Positions 1 through 7,928 of a DNA stretch of 64,000 nucleotides are shown here, in pieces. The stretch covers positions 1-64,000 of the forward strand of contig NZ_JAYLLH010000018.1 in NCBI RefSeq assembly GCF_035818635.1, given 5' to 3'. The DNA is from Mesobacterium_A hydrothermale. GTDB taxonomy: Bacteria > Pseudomonadota > Alphaproteobacteria > Rhodobacterales > Rhodobacteraceae. The notes under the pieces were generated by a model. That model was given only the letters and a program-made list of their open reading frames with translations. It was not told the DNA's origin and did no database searches. How positions within the stretch are numbered: position 1 is the first letter of the stretch; the number at the start of each line of letters is the position of its first letter. A program made the translations under genes and the position numbers.

Positions 1-184
1 GTTTGGCGGGCAGACCCCAACGACATCATCGCCGCAAGAAATCGAGGGTTCCAAATGTTGGATTCAATCCACTAGCCTGTGAAAGGTGGTGGGATTTCGA
101 GAGAAACATGACACGACTGCGACAGAGTTCCACAAGCCGAAACAATTCTGACAGGACAGCGGGTTTTCCATGGGGTTTTGTGGC

Positions 185-208
185 GATCCGCCACAGATGT
201 GGCAGATC
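185..208 (-). terminator. Stem-loop downstream of bhcR
   Basis: Six-base arms GCCACA/TGTGGC with a 2-base loop, extended by GATC/GATC after one mismatch, lie about 40 bases past the bhcR stop. There is no T-run, so this is only a possible transcript end. The rest of positions 1-249 holds nothing else I can support. Confidence 0.3.
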
Positions 209-249
209 AGGCTGCGCGATTGCCCGATTGCATGGGGATTCGTGGACTA

Positions 250-1077
250 CTACGGGGCGCTGCCGCCGATGCCATCGGTGACAAGGCGCGCGGCCGCCAT
301 CACGGCTTCTGCCCCTGGCTGGGTGTCGGCCTCGGCCATGCGGCTGACCGGGCCTGAGATCGAGATACCCGCCACAACTTCGCCGTGCATATCGAAGATC
401 GGGGCCGCGATACAGCGCATTCCGGCGTTCTTTTCCTCGGCATCTATGGAATAGCCGCGCCCGCGGGTGACCGACAATTCCGCCATCAGCGCGGCAGAGG
501 TCGTGATGGTACTGGCGGTGAACCGCTGCAACCCGTGGCGGTCGATGATCCGTTCGACCCGGGATTCGGGCAGGAAGGCAAGGATCGCCTTGCCGATTCC
601 CGACGAATGCATCGGGGACAGCGCCCCGGGCGGAAAGAAAGCCCGGATGTTTTCGTGGGTTTCCACCTGGCTCATGAACAGCACCTGCCCGTCGCGTTCG
701 ATGCCAAGATTTGCGGTTTCCCCGGTCTGTTCCATCAGGTGTCGCAGCACCGGGCGCGCCCGGTCCACCAGCGACGTGCGCCGCAAGAACCGTGCGCCGA
801 TGACAAAAGCGCCGGAACCGACGTGCCAAGTCTGCGCCTCGGGATCGAATTCGACGATGCCGCGGGACTCCAGCGTCACGAGGACCCTGTAAACCGTGGC
901 GGTGGATTGATCCAGATCGCCCGCCAGTTCCGATAGCGTTGCGCCGGATTGTTCCGACAGGTGTTCCAGCACCTCCATCGCGCGGTCGAGCGACTTGATG
1001 GTGTTCTGCTCGGTCTTGTCGTGCCACGCACGGGGCCGTCCCCGGGCCCGGCGCTCTGCGTTGTCCTTGTCACTCAT
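250..1077 (-). CDS. bhcR: IclR-family regulator of the beta-hydroxyaspartate cycle (BhcR-like)
   Basis: 275-residue IclR-family transcription factor. The N-terminal winged helix-turn-helix spans about residues 25-90, with the recognition-helix region ATVYRVLVTLESRG. The C-terminal IclR effector domain spans about 95-260 and includes the family signatures SSGIGKAILA near 155 and AAPIFDMHGEVVAGISISGP near 225. In Paracoccus denitrificans the equivalent divergent IclR gene, BhcR, controls bhcABCD and responds to glyoxylate. I infer the same role here because the gene is divergent from a complete bhcABCD set across an AT-rich spacer with palindromes. The ATG at 1077 is preceded by an AGGTGA-type ribosome site. 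Glyoxylate sensing is inferred by analogy. Confidence 0.88.
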   Translation of the reverse strand: MSDKDNAERRARGRPRAWHDKTEQNTIKSLDRAMEVLEHLSEQSGATLSELAGDLDQSTATVYRVLVTLESRGIVEFDPEAQTWHVGSGAFVIGARFLRRTSLVDRARPVLRHLMEQTGETANLGIERDGQVLFMSQVETHENIRAFFPPGALSPMHSSGIGKAILAFLPESRVERIIDRHGLQRFTASTITTSAALMAELSVTRGRGYSIDAEEKNAGMRCIAAPIFDMHGEVVAGISISGPVSRMAEADTQPGAEAVMAAARLVTDGIGGSAP

Positions 1078-1238
1078 GTTTCACCTGTGAAGATCCTGTT
1101 CGCATTATGAAATAATACAACACATTGTTTCAAAGAGAAAAATTCTATTTTCAGAATTTCTGAAAAATGATTTCAAAAAAATTGCGGCACGTTCGCAGGC
1201 TGACTAAGAAAGATGCAACGATAAGGAAGGAGACGACC
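1078..1238. promoter_or_regulatory. bhcR-bhcA divergent promoter region with palindromic candidate operators
   Basis: This 161-base spacer is much more AT-rich than its flanks. It contains a perfect palindrome at 1148-1166 (arms TTTTCAGAA and TTCTGAAAA around one T). A second symmetric pair lies at 1108-1112 (TGAAA) and 1128-1132 (TTTCA). TTTCA/TGAAA half sites recur in opposite arrangement, which suits a dimeric IclR-family protein binding between the divergent genes. Ribosome site GGAAGGAG at about 1225-1232 serves bhcA. Confidence 0.55.
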
Positions 1239-2429
1239 ATGAGCCTGCAGAACCCGGTTTTCATCCCTGGTCCGACCAATATCCCAGACGCGCTGCGCAA
1301 GGCCTGCGACATGCCGACGGTGGACCACCGGTCGCCGATTTTCGGTGACATTCTGCACCCGGCCATCGCCGGTGTGAAAAAGGTCATGATGGCCGACGCG
1401 GCCGAGCTCTTCATTTTCCCGTCGACCGGGACCGGCGGCTGGGAAACCGCGATTGCAAACACCCTGTCGCCCGGCGACGGCGTTCTGGCGGCGCGAAGCG
1501 GCATGTTCAGCCACAAGTGGATCGACATGTGCAACCGCTTCGGCCTGAACGTTCAGCAACTGGACGTGGAATGGGGCGAAGGCCTGCCGGTCGCGGCGTT
1601 CGAGGACATCCTCAAGGCCGACACCGAGGGCCGCATCAAGGCGGTCCTGGCGACGCACAATGAAACCGCAACCGGCGTTGTGTCCGATGTCGAGGGCCTG
1701 CGCAAGGCGCTGGACCAGGCTGGTCACGATGCGTTGCTGTTTGTCGATGGCGTCAGCTCGATCGCGTCGATGCCGTTCGATTTCGACGGCTGGAAGGTGG
1801 ACGTGGCCGTCACCGGCTCGCAGAAGGGCTTCATGCTGCCCCCGGGGCTGGCCATCACCGCGTTCAGCGAAAAGGCCGTCGCCGCCAGCAAGACCGCGAA
1901 ACTGCCGCGCACGTTCTTCAGCATCGACGACATGCGCAAGGGCTATGCCGCCAACGCCTATCCGTATACCCCTGCGGTGGGCCTGTTGCACGGGCTGAAA
2001 ACCGCGACGGAAATGTTGCTGGCCGAGGGGATGGACAACGTGTTTGCCCGCCACGCGCGCATCGCCGAAGGTGTCCGCGCCGCGGTCAAGGCCTGGGGTC
2101 TGGACCCCTGCGCCAAGCGGCCCGAGCTGTATTCCAACACCGTCACCGCGATCAAGACGCCCGAAGGCTTTGACGCGAACCGGGTCGTGGCCCATGCTTC
2201 CAGTGCCTATGGCATGGCGTTCGGGGCCGGCTTGGGCGACGTTGCGGGCAAGGTGTTCCGCATCGGCCATCTCGGGATGCTGACCGATGCGATGGCGCTG
2301 TCGGGGATTGCGACGGCGGAAATGGTCATGGCCGATCTTGGCCTGCCGGTCACCCTTGGGTCCGGCGTGGCTGCGGCCCAACTGGTTTACCGCCGTGGGG
2401 CGGATGCAAAAAGGATGGCAGCGGAATGA
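1239..2429 (+). CDS. bhcA: Aspartate-glyoxylate aminotransferase (BhcA)
   Basis: 396-residue fold-type I PLP aminotransferase of the alanine-glyoxylate/serine-glyoxylate family. It opens with PVFIPGPTNIPDALR, carries the cofactor loop STGTGGWE near residues 62-69, FVDGVSSIAS near 168-177, and the Schiff-base lysine K196 in TGSQKGFMLPPG. In the beta-hydroxyaspartate cycle this enzyme uses aspartate to convert glyoxylate to glycine, releasing oxaloacetate. I start the gene at ATG 1239, not the upstream in-frame ATG at 1167, because GGAAGGAG sits just before 1239 and family members begin here. The upstream ATG lies against the 1148-1166 palindrome. It overlaps bhcB by ATGA. Confidence 0.93.
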   Translation: MSLQNPVFIPGPTNIPDALRKACDMPTVDHRSPIFGDILHPAIAGVKKVMMADAAELFIFPSTGTGGWETAIANTLSPGDGVLAARSGMFSHKWIDMCNRFGLNVQQLDVEWGEGLPVAAFEDILKADTEGRIKAVLATHNETATGVVSDVEGLRKALDQAGHDALLFVDGVSSIASMPFDFDGWKVDVAVTGSQKGFMLPPGLAITAFSEKAVAASKTAKLPRTFFSIDDMRKGYAANAYPYTPAVGLLHGLKTATEMLLAEGMDNVFARHARIAEGVRAAVKAWGLDPCAKRPELYSNTVTAIKTPEGFDANRVVAHASSAYGMAFGAGLGDVAGKVFRIGHLGMLTDAMALSGIATAEMVMADLGLPVTLGSGVAAAQLVYRRGADAKRMAAE

Positions 2430-3394
2430 AAGATCTGACGATGACCCTTCCCACCTACGAAGACATGCTGGCCGCGCACGAGCGGATCAAGCCCTATATC
2501 CACCGAACCCCGGTGCTGACCTCGTCCTACCTGAACGAACTGACCGGCGCACAGCTGTTCTTCAAATGCGAGAATTTTCAGAAGGCGGGCGCCTTCAAGG
2601 TGCGCGGCGCGTGCAATGCGGTGTTCGGCCTGTCCGACGAGATGGCGAAGAAAGGCGTGGCGACCCACAGTTCGGGCAACCACGCGCTGTCGCTCAGCTA
2701 TGCCGCCGGCCGCCGGGGCATCCCGTGCCATGTGGTCATGCCGCGCACCGCGCCGCAGGCCAAGAAGGACGCCGTGCGCGGCTATGGCGGTGTCATCACC
2801 GAATGCGACCCCTCGACCACCTCGCGCGAGGAAACCTTTGCCAAGGTCGCGGCCGCGACCGGTGCGGAATTCGTGCACCCCTACAACGACCCGCGGGTGA
2901 TTGCCGGGCAGGGGACCTGTTCCAAGGAACTGATGGAACAGACCGGCGGTCTGGATGCGGTGATTGCGCCCATCGGCGGCGGCGGCATGGTCTCGGGCAC
3001 CTGCCTGACGCTGTCGACGCTGGCCCCCGAAGTGGCGATCTATGCCGCAGAGCCGGAACAGGCCGACGATGCCTATCGCAGCTTCAAGGCCGGGCACATC
3101 ATCGCCGACGATGCGCCGGAAACCGTGGCGGACGGGCTGAAGGTGCCGCTCAAGGAAAACACTTGGCATTTCGTGTCCAACTTCGTGACCGATATCTTCA
3201 CCGCCTCGGAACAGGAAATCATCGACGCGATGAAGCTGACCTGGAAACGCATGAAGATCGTGATGGAACCCAGCTGTGCGGTGCCGCTGGCCACGATCCT
3301 GAAAAACCCCGAGGTCTTCCGCGGCAAGCGCGTGGGCGTGGTGATCACCGGCGGCAACGTCGATCTCGACAACCTGCCCTGGATGGCCGGTTGA
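2426..3394 (+). CDS. bhcB: Beta-hydroxyaspartate dehydratase, iminosuccinate-forming (BhcB)
   Basis: 322-residue fold-type II PLP enzyme of the serine/threonine dehydratase family. PLP lysine K58 lies in AGAFKVRGA. The substrate loop SSGNHALSLSYAA follows near residue 85, and the phosphate-binding glycine loop IGGGGMVSGT near 185. In the cycle this enzyme eliminates water from erythro-beta-hydroxyaspartate to give iminosuccinate. On sequence alone it could be called threonine dehydratase or serine racemase. The bhcA/bhcC/bhcD neighbours decide the call. The start codon overlaps the bhcA stop (ATGA), so translation is probably coupled. A gap of 50 bases containing GGAG precedes bhcC. Confidence 0.92.
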   Translation: MKDLTMTLPTYEDMLAAHERIKPYIHRTPVLTSSYLNELTGAQLFFKCENFQKAGAFKVRGACNAVFGLSDEMAKKGVATHSSGNHALSLSYAAGRRGIPCHVVMPRTAPQAKKDAVRGYGGVITECDPSTTSREETFAKVAAATGAEFVHPYNDPRVIAGQGTCSKELMEQTGGLDAVIAPIGGGGMVSGTCLTLSTLAPEVAIYAAEPEQADDAYRSFKAGHIIADDAPETVADGLKVPLKENTWHFVSNFVTDIFTASEQEIIDAMKLTWKRMKIVMEPSCAVPLATILKNPEVFRGKRVGVVITGGNVDLDNLPWMAG

Positions 3395-3444
3395 ACCTAT
3401 ACCGGCGGGGCAATGCCCGGCCGCACACAACAGGAGCAAGAGAC

Positions 3445-4608
3445 ATGAAAGACCTGAGCGATCTCAATCAATTCGAAGTCGGCTACGACATCCCGGCGCT
3501 GCCCGGCATGGACGAGGCCGACATCCAGACCCCGGCGCTGGTGCTGGATCTCGATGCGCTGGAACGCAACATCAAGAAGATGGGCGACTACGCCAAAGCC
3601 CATGGCATGCGTCACCGGGTGCATGGCAAGATGCACAAGTCGGTCGACGTGGCCAAGCTGCAAGAGGAACTGGGCGGCGCGGTCGGCGTCTGCTGTCAGA
3701 AAGTGTCCGAGGCCGAGGTCTTTGCCCGTGGCGGCATCAAGGACGTGCTGATCTCGAACCAGGTCCGCGACCCGAAGAAGATCGACCGCCTGGCGCAACT
3801 GCCGAAACTGGGCAGCCGGATCATCGTGTGCGTGGACGACATCGACAACGTGGCCGAACTCTCTGCCGCGGCGCAGACGCATGGCACAGAACTTGAAGTC
3901 TTCATCGAAATCGACTGCGGCGCAGGCCGCTGCGGTGTGACGACGTCGGAAGCTGTGGTCGGGATCGCCAAGGCGATTGACGCGGCACCGAACCTGAAGT
4001 TCACCGGCATCCAGGCCTACCAGGGCGCGATGCAGCACCTCGACAGCTACGAGGCGCGCAAGGAAAAGCTCGAGATCGCCATCGCCATGGTGAAAGACGC
4101 CGTCGATGCGCTGACTGCCGTCGGGCTGAAGCCCGAACTGGTCTCGGGCGGAGGCACCGGCTCGTATTACTTCGAGTCGAACTCGGGCGTCTACAACGAG
4201 CTTCAATGTGGCTCCTACGCCTTCATGGATGCCGACTATGGCCGCATCCTCGACAAGGACGGCAACCGCATCGACCAGGGCGAATGGGAAAACGCCTTCT
4301 TCATCCTGACCCAGGTGATGAGCCACGCCAAGGCCGACAAGGCGATCTGCGACGCCGGCCTCAAGGCCCAGTCTGTCGACAGCGGTCTGCCGGTCATCTT
4401 TGGCCGTGACGACGTGGAATACATCAAGTGCTCGGACGAGCACGGCGTGATCTCCGACCCGAAGGGTGTGCTCAAGGTTGGCGACAAACTGCGCCTGGTG
4501 CCCGGCCACTGCGACCCGACCGCCAATGTCCACGACTGGTATGTCGGCGTGAGGGGCGGCAAGGTCGAGGCTGTCTGGCCGGTTTCGGCCCGCGGCAAGG
4601 CCTATTGA
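3445..4608 (+). CDS. bhcC: Beta-hydroxyaspartate aldolase (BhcC)
   Basis: 387-residue fold-type III PLP enzyme of the D-threonine aldolase / DSD1 family. The N-terminal alanine-racemase-like barrel carries the PLP lysine K62 in RVHGKMHKS. The glycine-rich phosphate loop SGGGTGSY is near residue 235. The C-terminal beta domain has PGHCDPTANVHDWY, with the His-x-Asp metal pair typical of D-threonine aldolases. In the cycle it condenses glyoxylate with glycine to beta-hydroxyaspartate. The start at 3445 has CAGGAG upstream. A 141-base gap separates it from bhcD, unlike the tight junctions before it, and is filled by an inverted repeat pair. Confidence 0.92.
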   Translation: MKDLSDLNQFEVGYDIPALPGMDEADIQTPALVLDLDALERNIKKMGDYAKAHGMRHRVHGKMHKSVDVAKLQEELGGAVGVCCQKVSEAEVFARGGIKDVLISNQVRDPKKIDRLAQLPKLGSRIIVCVDDIDNVAELSAAAQTHGTELEVFIEIDCGAGRCGVTTSEAVVGIAKAIDAAPNLKFTGIQAYQGAMQHLDSYEARKEKLEIAIAMVKDAVDALTAVGLKPELVSGGGTGSYYFESNSGVYNELQCGSYAFMDADYGRILDKDGNRIDQGEWENAFFILTQVMSHAKADKAICDAGLKAQSVDSGLPVIFGRDDVEYIKCSDEHGVISDPKGVLKVGDKLRLVPGHCDPTANVHDWYVGVRGGKVEAVWPVSARGKAY

Positions 4609-4646
4609 TCAAGGGCGGGCGCGCCGGGACACTGGCGCGCCCCTTC

Positions 4647-4725
4647 CTTTCATCTTTCCAAAAATACTCAAACCTGCGCTCCGCTTGGGAAAGCGCCTGC
4701 GTGAGTATTTGTGGAAAGATGAAAG
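4647..4725. repeat. Inverted pair of 24-base boxes between bhcC and bhcD
   Basis: Box 4647-4670 begins CTTTCATCTTTCC. Box 4702-4725 is its reverse complement with one mismatch, and a 31-base spacer lies between. The right box ends 24 bases before the bhcD ATG. Boxes of related design recur at 20212, 36321, 46354, 49979, 59485 and 59527. The pair could form a long stem inside the bhc transcript, which might tune bhcD expression. It lacks a T-run, so it is not a standard terminator. Confidence 0.75.
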
Positions 4726-4749
4726 ACGACTTACGGAAAGGGAGCAGGG

Positions 4750-5733
4750 ATGAGTGACGCACACAAGGTAACCGTGGTGCCAGAAGCCGTCATCGCGGGG
4801 TTGTTGAGCGAGGAGGAGGCTTTCGAGGCGGTGGAAGCCACCTTCGGTGCCATGGCGCGCGGGGCGGCCTATAACTTCCCGGTGATCCGCGAGGCAATCG
4901 GTCATGCCGATGCGCTTTACGGCTTCAAGTCGGGCTTTGACCGTGAAAGTCTGGCCATGGGGTTGAAATCCGGCGGCTACTGGCCGGGGAACGAGGCCAG
5001 GGGTCTGACCAACCACCAGTCCACCGTGATCCTTTTCGATGCTGATACCGGGCGGGTGAAGGCGCTGGTGGGGGGCAACCTTCTGACCGCGCTGCGCACG
5101 GCGGCGGCCAGTGCGGTGTCGATCCGCCACCTGGCACGGCCCGATGCCAGGGTGCTGGGCATGATCGGTGCGGGTCACCAGTCGACCTTCCAGATGCGCG
5201 CCGCGCTCAAGCAGCGCGACTTTGAGAAAGTTGTGGGCTGGAACTACCATCCCGAAATGTTGGTGCGACTGGAAACGCTGGCGGGCGAACTGGGCTTGCC
5301 GTTCGAAGCGGTTTCGCTGGAGGAAATGGGCGCGCAGGCGGACGTGATCGTGTCGATCACCTCGAGCTTCGCGCCGTCGATGATGGCCGACTGGGTCAGG
5401 CCCGGCACGCATCTGGCCTGCATGGGGACCGACACCAAGGGGAAGCAGGAGGTCGAAGCGGCGTTGCTGGCGCGAGCCACGGTGTTCACCGACGAGATCA
5501 CGCAATCCGTCAGCATTGGCGAGGCGCAGCACGCGGTGGCCGCAGGGCTGATTGCCGAGGGCGATATCGTCGAGATCGGCGCAGTCATCAACGGGGCGCA
5601 TCCGGGGCGAAGCACAGCGGACGAGATCACGTTGTTCGATGGCACCGGCGTGGGTCTGCAGGACCTGGCGGTTGCGGCCAAGGTGGTCGAGGTTGCGGTG
5701 GCCCGGGGGGGGGCGACGGAACTAGCGTTCTGA
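4750..5733 (+). CDS. bhcD: Iminosuccinate reductase (BhcD)
   Basis: 327-residue member of the ornithine cyclodeaminase / mu-crystallin family. The substrate domain contains LYGFKSGFD and the GGNLLTALRTAAASAVS helix. The Rossmann NAD(P) loop is MIGAGHQS at about residues 138-145, and FDGTGVGLQDLAVA is the conserved C-terminal signature. BhcD reduces iminosuccinate to aspartate, regenerating the amino donor used by BhcA and closing the cycle. The start at 4750 follows GGGAGCAGGG. The family alone would suggest ornithine cyclodeaminase or a ketimine reductase. Its place after bhcABC fixes the function. A strong hairpin follows the stop. Confidence 0.91.
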   Translation: MSDAHKVTVVPEAVIAGLLSEEEAFEAVEATFGAMARGAAYNFPVIREAIGHADALYGFKSGFDRESLAMGLKSGGYWPGNEARGLTNHQSTVILFDADTGRVKALVGGNLLTALRTAAASAVSIRHLARPDARVLGMIGAGHQSTFQMRAALKQRDFEKVVGWNYHPEMLVRLETLAGELGLPFEAVSLEEMGAQADVIVSITSSFAPSMMADWVRPGTHLACMGTDTKGKQEVEAALLARATVFTDEITQSVSIGEAQHAVAAGLIAEGDIVEIGAVINGAHPGRSTADEITLFDGTGVGLQDLAVAAKVVEVAVARGGATELAF

Positions 5734-5758
5734 TCGGGTAATACCGTGATTCACGGAG

Positions 5759-5797
5759 GCAAGGGATCGGATCGGCTTTGCCGATCCGATCCCTTGC
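5759..5797 (+). terminator. Strong hairpin ending the bhc operon
   Basis: Perfect 18-base arms (5759-5776 and 5780-5797) around the loop TTT, 25 bases after the bhcD stop. No T-run follows, so termination may be Rho-assisted or the stem may protect the 3' end. Confidence 0.65.
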
Positions 5798-5943
5798 GCC
5801 TTTGCGGGCACACGCGCCCGCGGGAGCGTCGCTCTTGCGTCCTCTGGGTATCCGGAATGCGAAAGACGCCGGCGTCACCGCCTTGCAATTCCCGGGGCAA
5901 GGGCGCAAGGCTGCGCCCGTGAGGTTTTGCCAGAGGGGCGGAT

Positions 5944-6921
5944 ATGCGTATTGCGATCAACGGGTTCGGGCGGATCGGGCGGACCGTTCTGCGGCAGGTT
6001 CTGGCCGGGCACCCGGATATCGAAGTGGTCGCGATCAACGATATCGCGCCGCTGGACATGCTGGCCTATCTGTTTCGCTATGACAGCACCTTCGGCCCCT
6101 TTCCGGGCGAAGTCGCGGCGACGGAGGGCACTCTTGTCGTGGGGGGGCGGCGCATTCCGGTGACGCGGCAAGCGGATGCGGCGCTGCTGGACTGGACGGG
6201 TGTCGACGTGCTGCTGGAATGCACCGGGCGGCCCGACAGCCCGGCCGAGGCCGCGCAGGGGATCGTCAACGGCGCCGTCAACGTGCTGATCTCGGGGCCT
6301 TGCGCGGGGGCGGAGGCGACGGTGGTGTTGGGGGCCAACGATGCCGATCTGGCCGGCAAGCGGGTGGTGTCGAACGCATCCTGCACGACCAATGCGATCG
6401 CGCCGTTGCTGCGTCTGGTGAATGACAGCTTCGGGATCGCCCATGGCCATGTCACCACGGTGCATTGCTATACCAACAGCCAGCCGCTTGTGGACGGGCC
6501 GCGCGGTGCGCCGGCGCGGTCGCGGGCGGCGGCGGTGTCGATGATCCCGACCTCGACCAGCGCGACCAGACTTCTGGACCTTGTGCTGCCGGGGCTGAAG
6601 GGATGTGTCACCGGGGCGGCGCTGCGGGTGCCGGCGCATTCGGTCAGCGCCATCGACGCGGTCCTGACCCTGGAGGCAGAGCCAGGCACGGGGGTCTCTG
6701 ACTGGCTGCGCGCGGCCGTGGCGGGCAGCGCGGTTCTGGGGCTGACCGAGGACCCGGTGGTGTCAAGCGACATGCGCGCGCGGCCCGAAAGCCTGGTCAT
6801 CGCCATGCCGGAACTGCAGGTCTGCGCGCGGCAACTGCGGATATTCGGCTGGTACGACAACGAATGGGGCTTTTCCTCCCGCATGATCGACATGGCCCGG
6901 CGCATGGCGCGCCGGGGCTGA
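5944..6921 (+). CDS. Glyceraldehyde-3-phosphate dehydrogenase-like enzyme
   Basis: 325-residue type I GAPDH-family protein. It has the N-terminal dinucleotide loop INGFGRIGR, the Asp in AIND expected for NAD preference, catalytic C147 in SNASCTTN and catalytic H174 in TTVHCYTN. ALRVPAHSVSAID and GWYDNEWGFSSR occupy the places of canonical GAPDH signatures. Several usually fixed stretches differ: the segment after the catalytic His reads SQPLVDGPRG, and PTSTSATR replaces the common PTSTGAAK. It is therefore a divergent paralogue, possibly an erythrose-4-phosphate or secondary GAP dehydrogenase. It lies 210 bases after bhcD beyond a strong hairpin and is convergent with the transporter genes, so any link to the bhc cycle is positional only. 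Confidence 0.8.
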   Translation: MRIAINGFGRIGRTVLRQVLAGHPDIEVVAINDIAPLDMLAYLFRYDSTFGPFPGEVAATEGTLVVGGRRIPVTRQADAALLDWTGVDVLLECTGRPDSPAEAAQGIVNGAVNVLISGPCAGAEATVVLGANDADLAGKRVVSNASCTTNAIAPLLRLVNDSFGIAHGHVTTVHCYTNSQPLVDGPRGAPARSRAAAVSMIPTSTSATRLLDLVLPGLKGCVTGAALRVPAHSVSAIDAVLTLEAEPGTGVSDWLRAAVAGSAVLGLTEDPVVSSDMRARPESLVIAMPELQVCARQLRIFGWYDNEWGFSSRMIDMARRMARRG

Positions 6922-6929
6922 GCGCGGCC

Positions 6930-7928
6930 TCAGGCCGGCACCTCAATCAATTCGCGCCAGCGATGGCACGAAACTTCGTGCTGATCGCCCACGTGTTCCA
7001 GTGTCGGTTCCTGTGACTTGCACAGGTCGATGGCGTGCGGGCAGCGGGTGTGGAACTTGCAGCCCGAGGGCTGGTTCGTGGGCGAGGGGATTTCCCCGGT
7101 CAGTTTCTGCGCACGGCCCCGGTCGTCGGGGTCAAGCGACGGGATGGCCGAGAACAGCGCCTTGGTATAGGGGTGGCGCGGCGCCTCGAACAGCTTGCGG
7201 GTGGGGGCGGTTTCGACCAGCCGGCCCAGGTACATCACCGCGACGTGGTCGCAGGTGTGCGCCACCACCGACAGGTCGTGGCTGATGAACAGGAAGGTCA
7301 GCCCCATGTCGCGCTGGATCTGTTTCAGCAGGTTCAGCACGTCGGCCTGGATCGACACGTCAAGCGCGGCGACGGATTCATCGGCCACGACGAATTGCGG
7401 GCCGCTGACCAGCGCGCGGGCGATCGAAATCCGCTGGCGCTGGCCACCCGAGAACGCATGGGGGAAGCGACGCAGGTGTTCGAGGTTCAGCCGGCATTTC
7501 GCCGCGATCTCGCGCACGCGTTCATCGGTTTCGGCGCGGGTCTTGGTCAGGCCCATCACCTCGAGCGGTTCGGCGATGATGTCGCGCACCGTCATGCGCG
7601 GGGACAGCGCGGCGTAGGGATCCTGAAAGATCAGCTGCGCGCGCTTGCGGTAATCCTTGAGTTGGGCGCCTTGCAGGCTGGTCAGGTCATAGCGGACTTC
7701 GCCATCGTCATAGAACGCGCCGCCGCCGGTGATCGGCGCCGCCTTGAGCAGCGCGCGGCCCAGCGTGGTCTTGCCCGAGCCTGATTCCCCCACCAGCCCG
7801 AAGAACGAGCCTTTCTCGATTTCCAGCGACACGCCGTTCACGGCCTTGAGAACCTGTTTCGACAACAGGCTTTTGCCGATATTGTAGCCGACGGTCAGGT
7901 TGTCGGCCTTGATCAGGGGGGTGCTCAT
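6930..7928 (-). CDS. Oligopeptide-type ABC transporter ATP-binding protein (OppF-like)
   Basis: 332-residue ATPase. Walker A is GESGSGKTT near residue 51, Q-loop LIFQDPYAALSPRM, ABC signature FSGGQRQRISIARAL, and Walker B VVADESVAALD, where the usual DEP is DES. The catalytic glutamate is kept. The C-terminal oligopeptide/dipeptide extension contains SGCKFHTRCPHA, the cysteine pattern often linked to an iron-sulfur site in this family. The start is ATG 7928, which overlaps the stop of the preceding OppD-like gene (ATGA). The longer in-frame start at 8039 would run deep into that gene and is rejected. It is the last gene of a five-gene importer operon. Confidence 0.92.
   Translation of the reverse strand: MSTPLIKADNLTVGYNIGKSLLSKQVLKAVNGVSLEIEKGSFFGLVGESGSGKTTLGRALLKAAPITGGGAFYDDGEVRYDLTSLQGAQLKDYRKRAQLIFQDPYAALSPRMTVRDIIAEPLEVMGLTKTRAETDERVREIAAKCRLNLEHLRRFPHAFSGGQRQRISIARALVSGPQFVVADESVAALDVSIQADVLNLLKQIQRDMGLTFLFISHDLSVVAHTCDHVAVMYLGRLVETAPTRKLFEAPRHPYTKALFSAIPSLDPDDRGRAQKLTGEIPSPTNQPSGCKFHTRCPHAIDLCKSQEPTLEHVGDQHEVSCHRWRELIEVPA

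Noticed and set aside
1..75. Open plus-strand frame from the left edge ending in TAG at 73-75, possible gene tail
   Set aside because: Only 24 codons are visible, with no recognisable family motif. The frame could be open by chance.
26..1027. Long minus-strand ORF of 333 codons overlapping bhcR in another frame
   Set aside because: It is rich in Arg/His with no domain, the usual shadow of a high-GC gene. The bhcR frame has clear IclR motifs.
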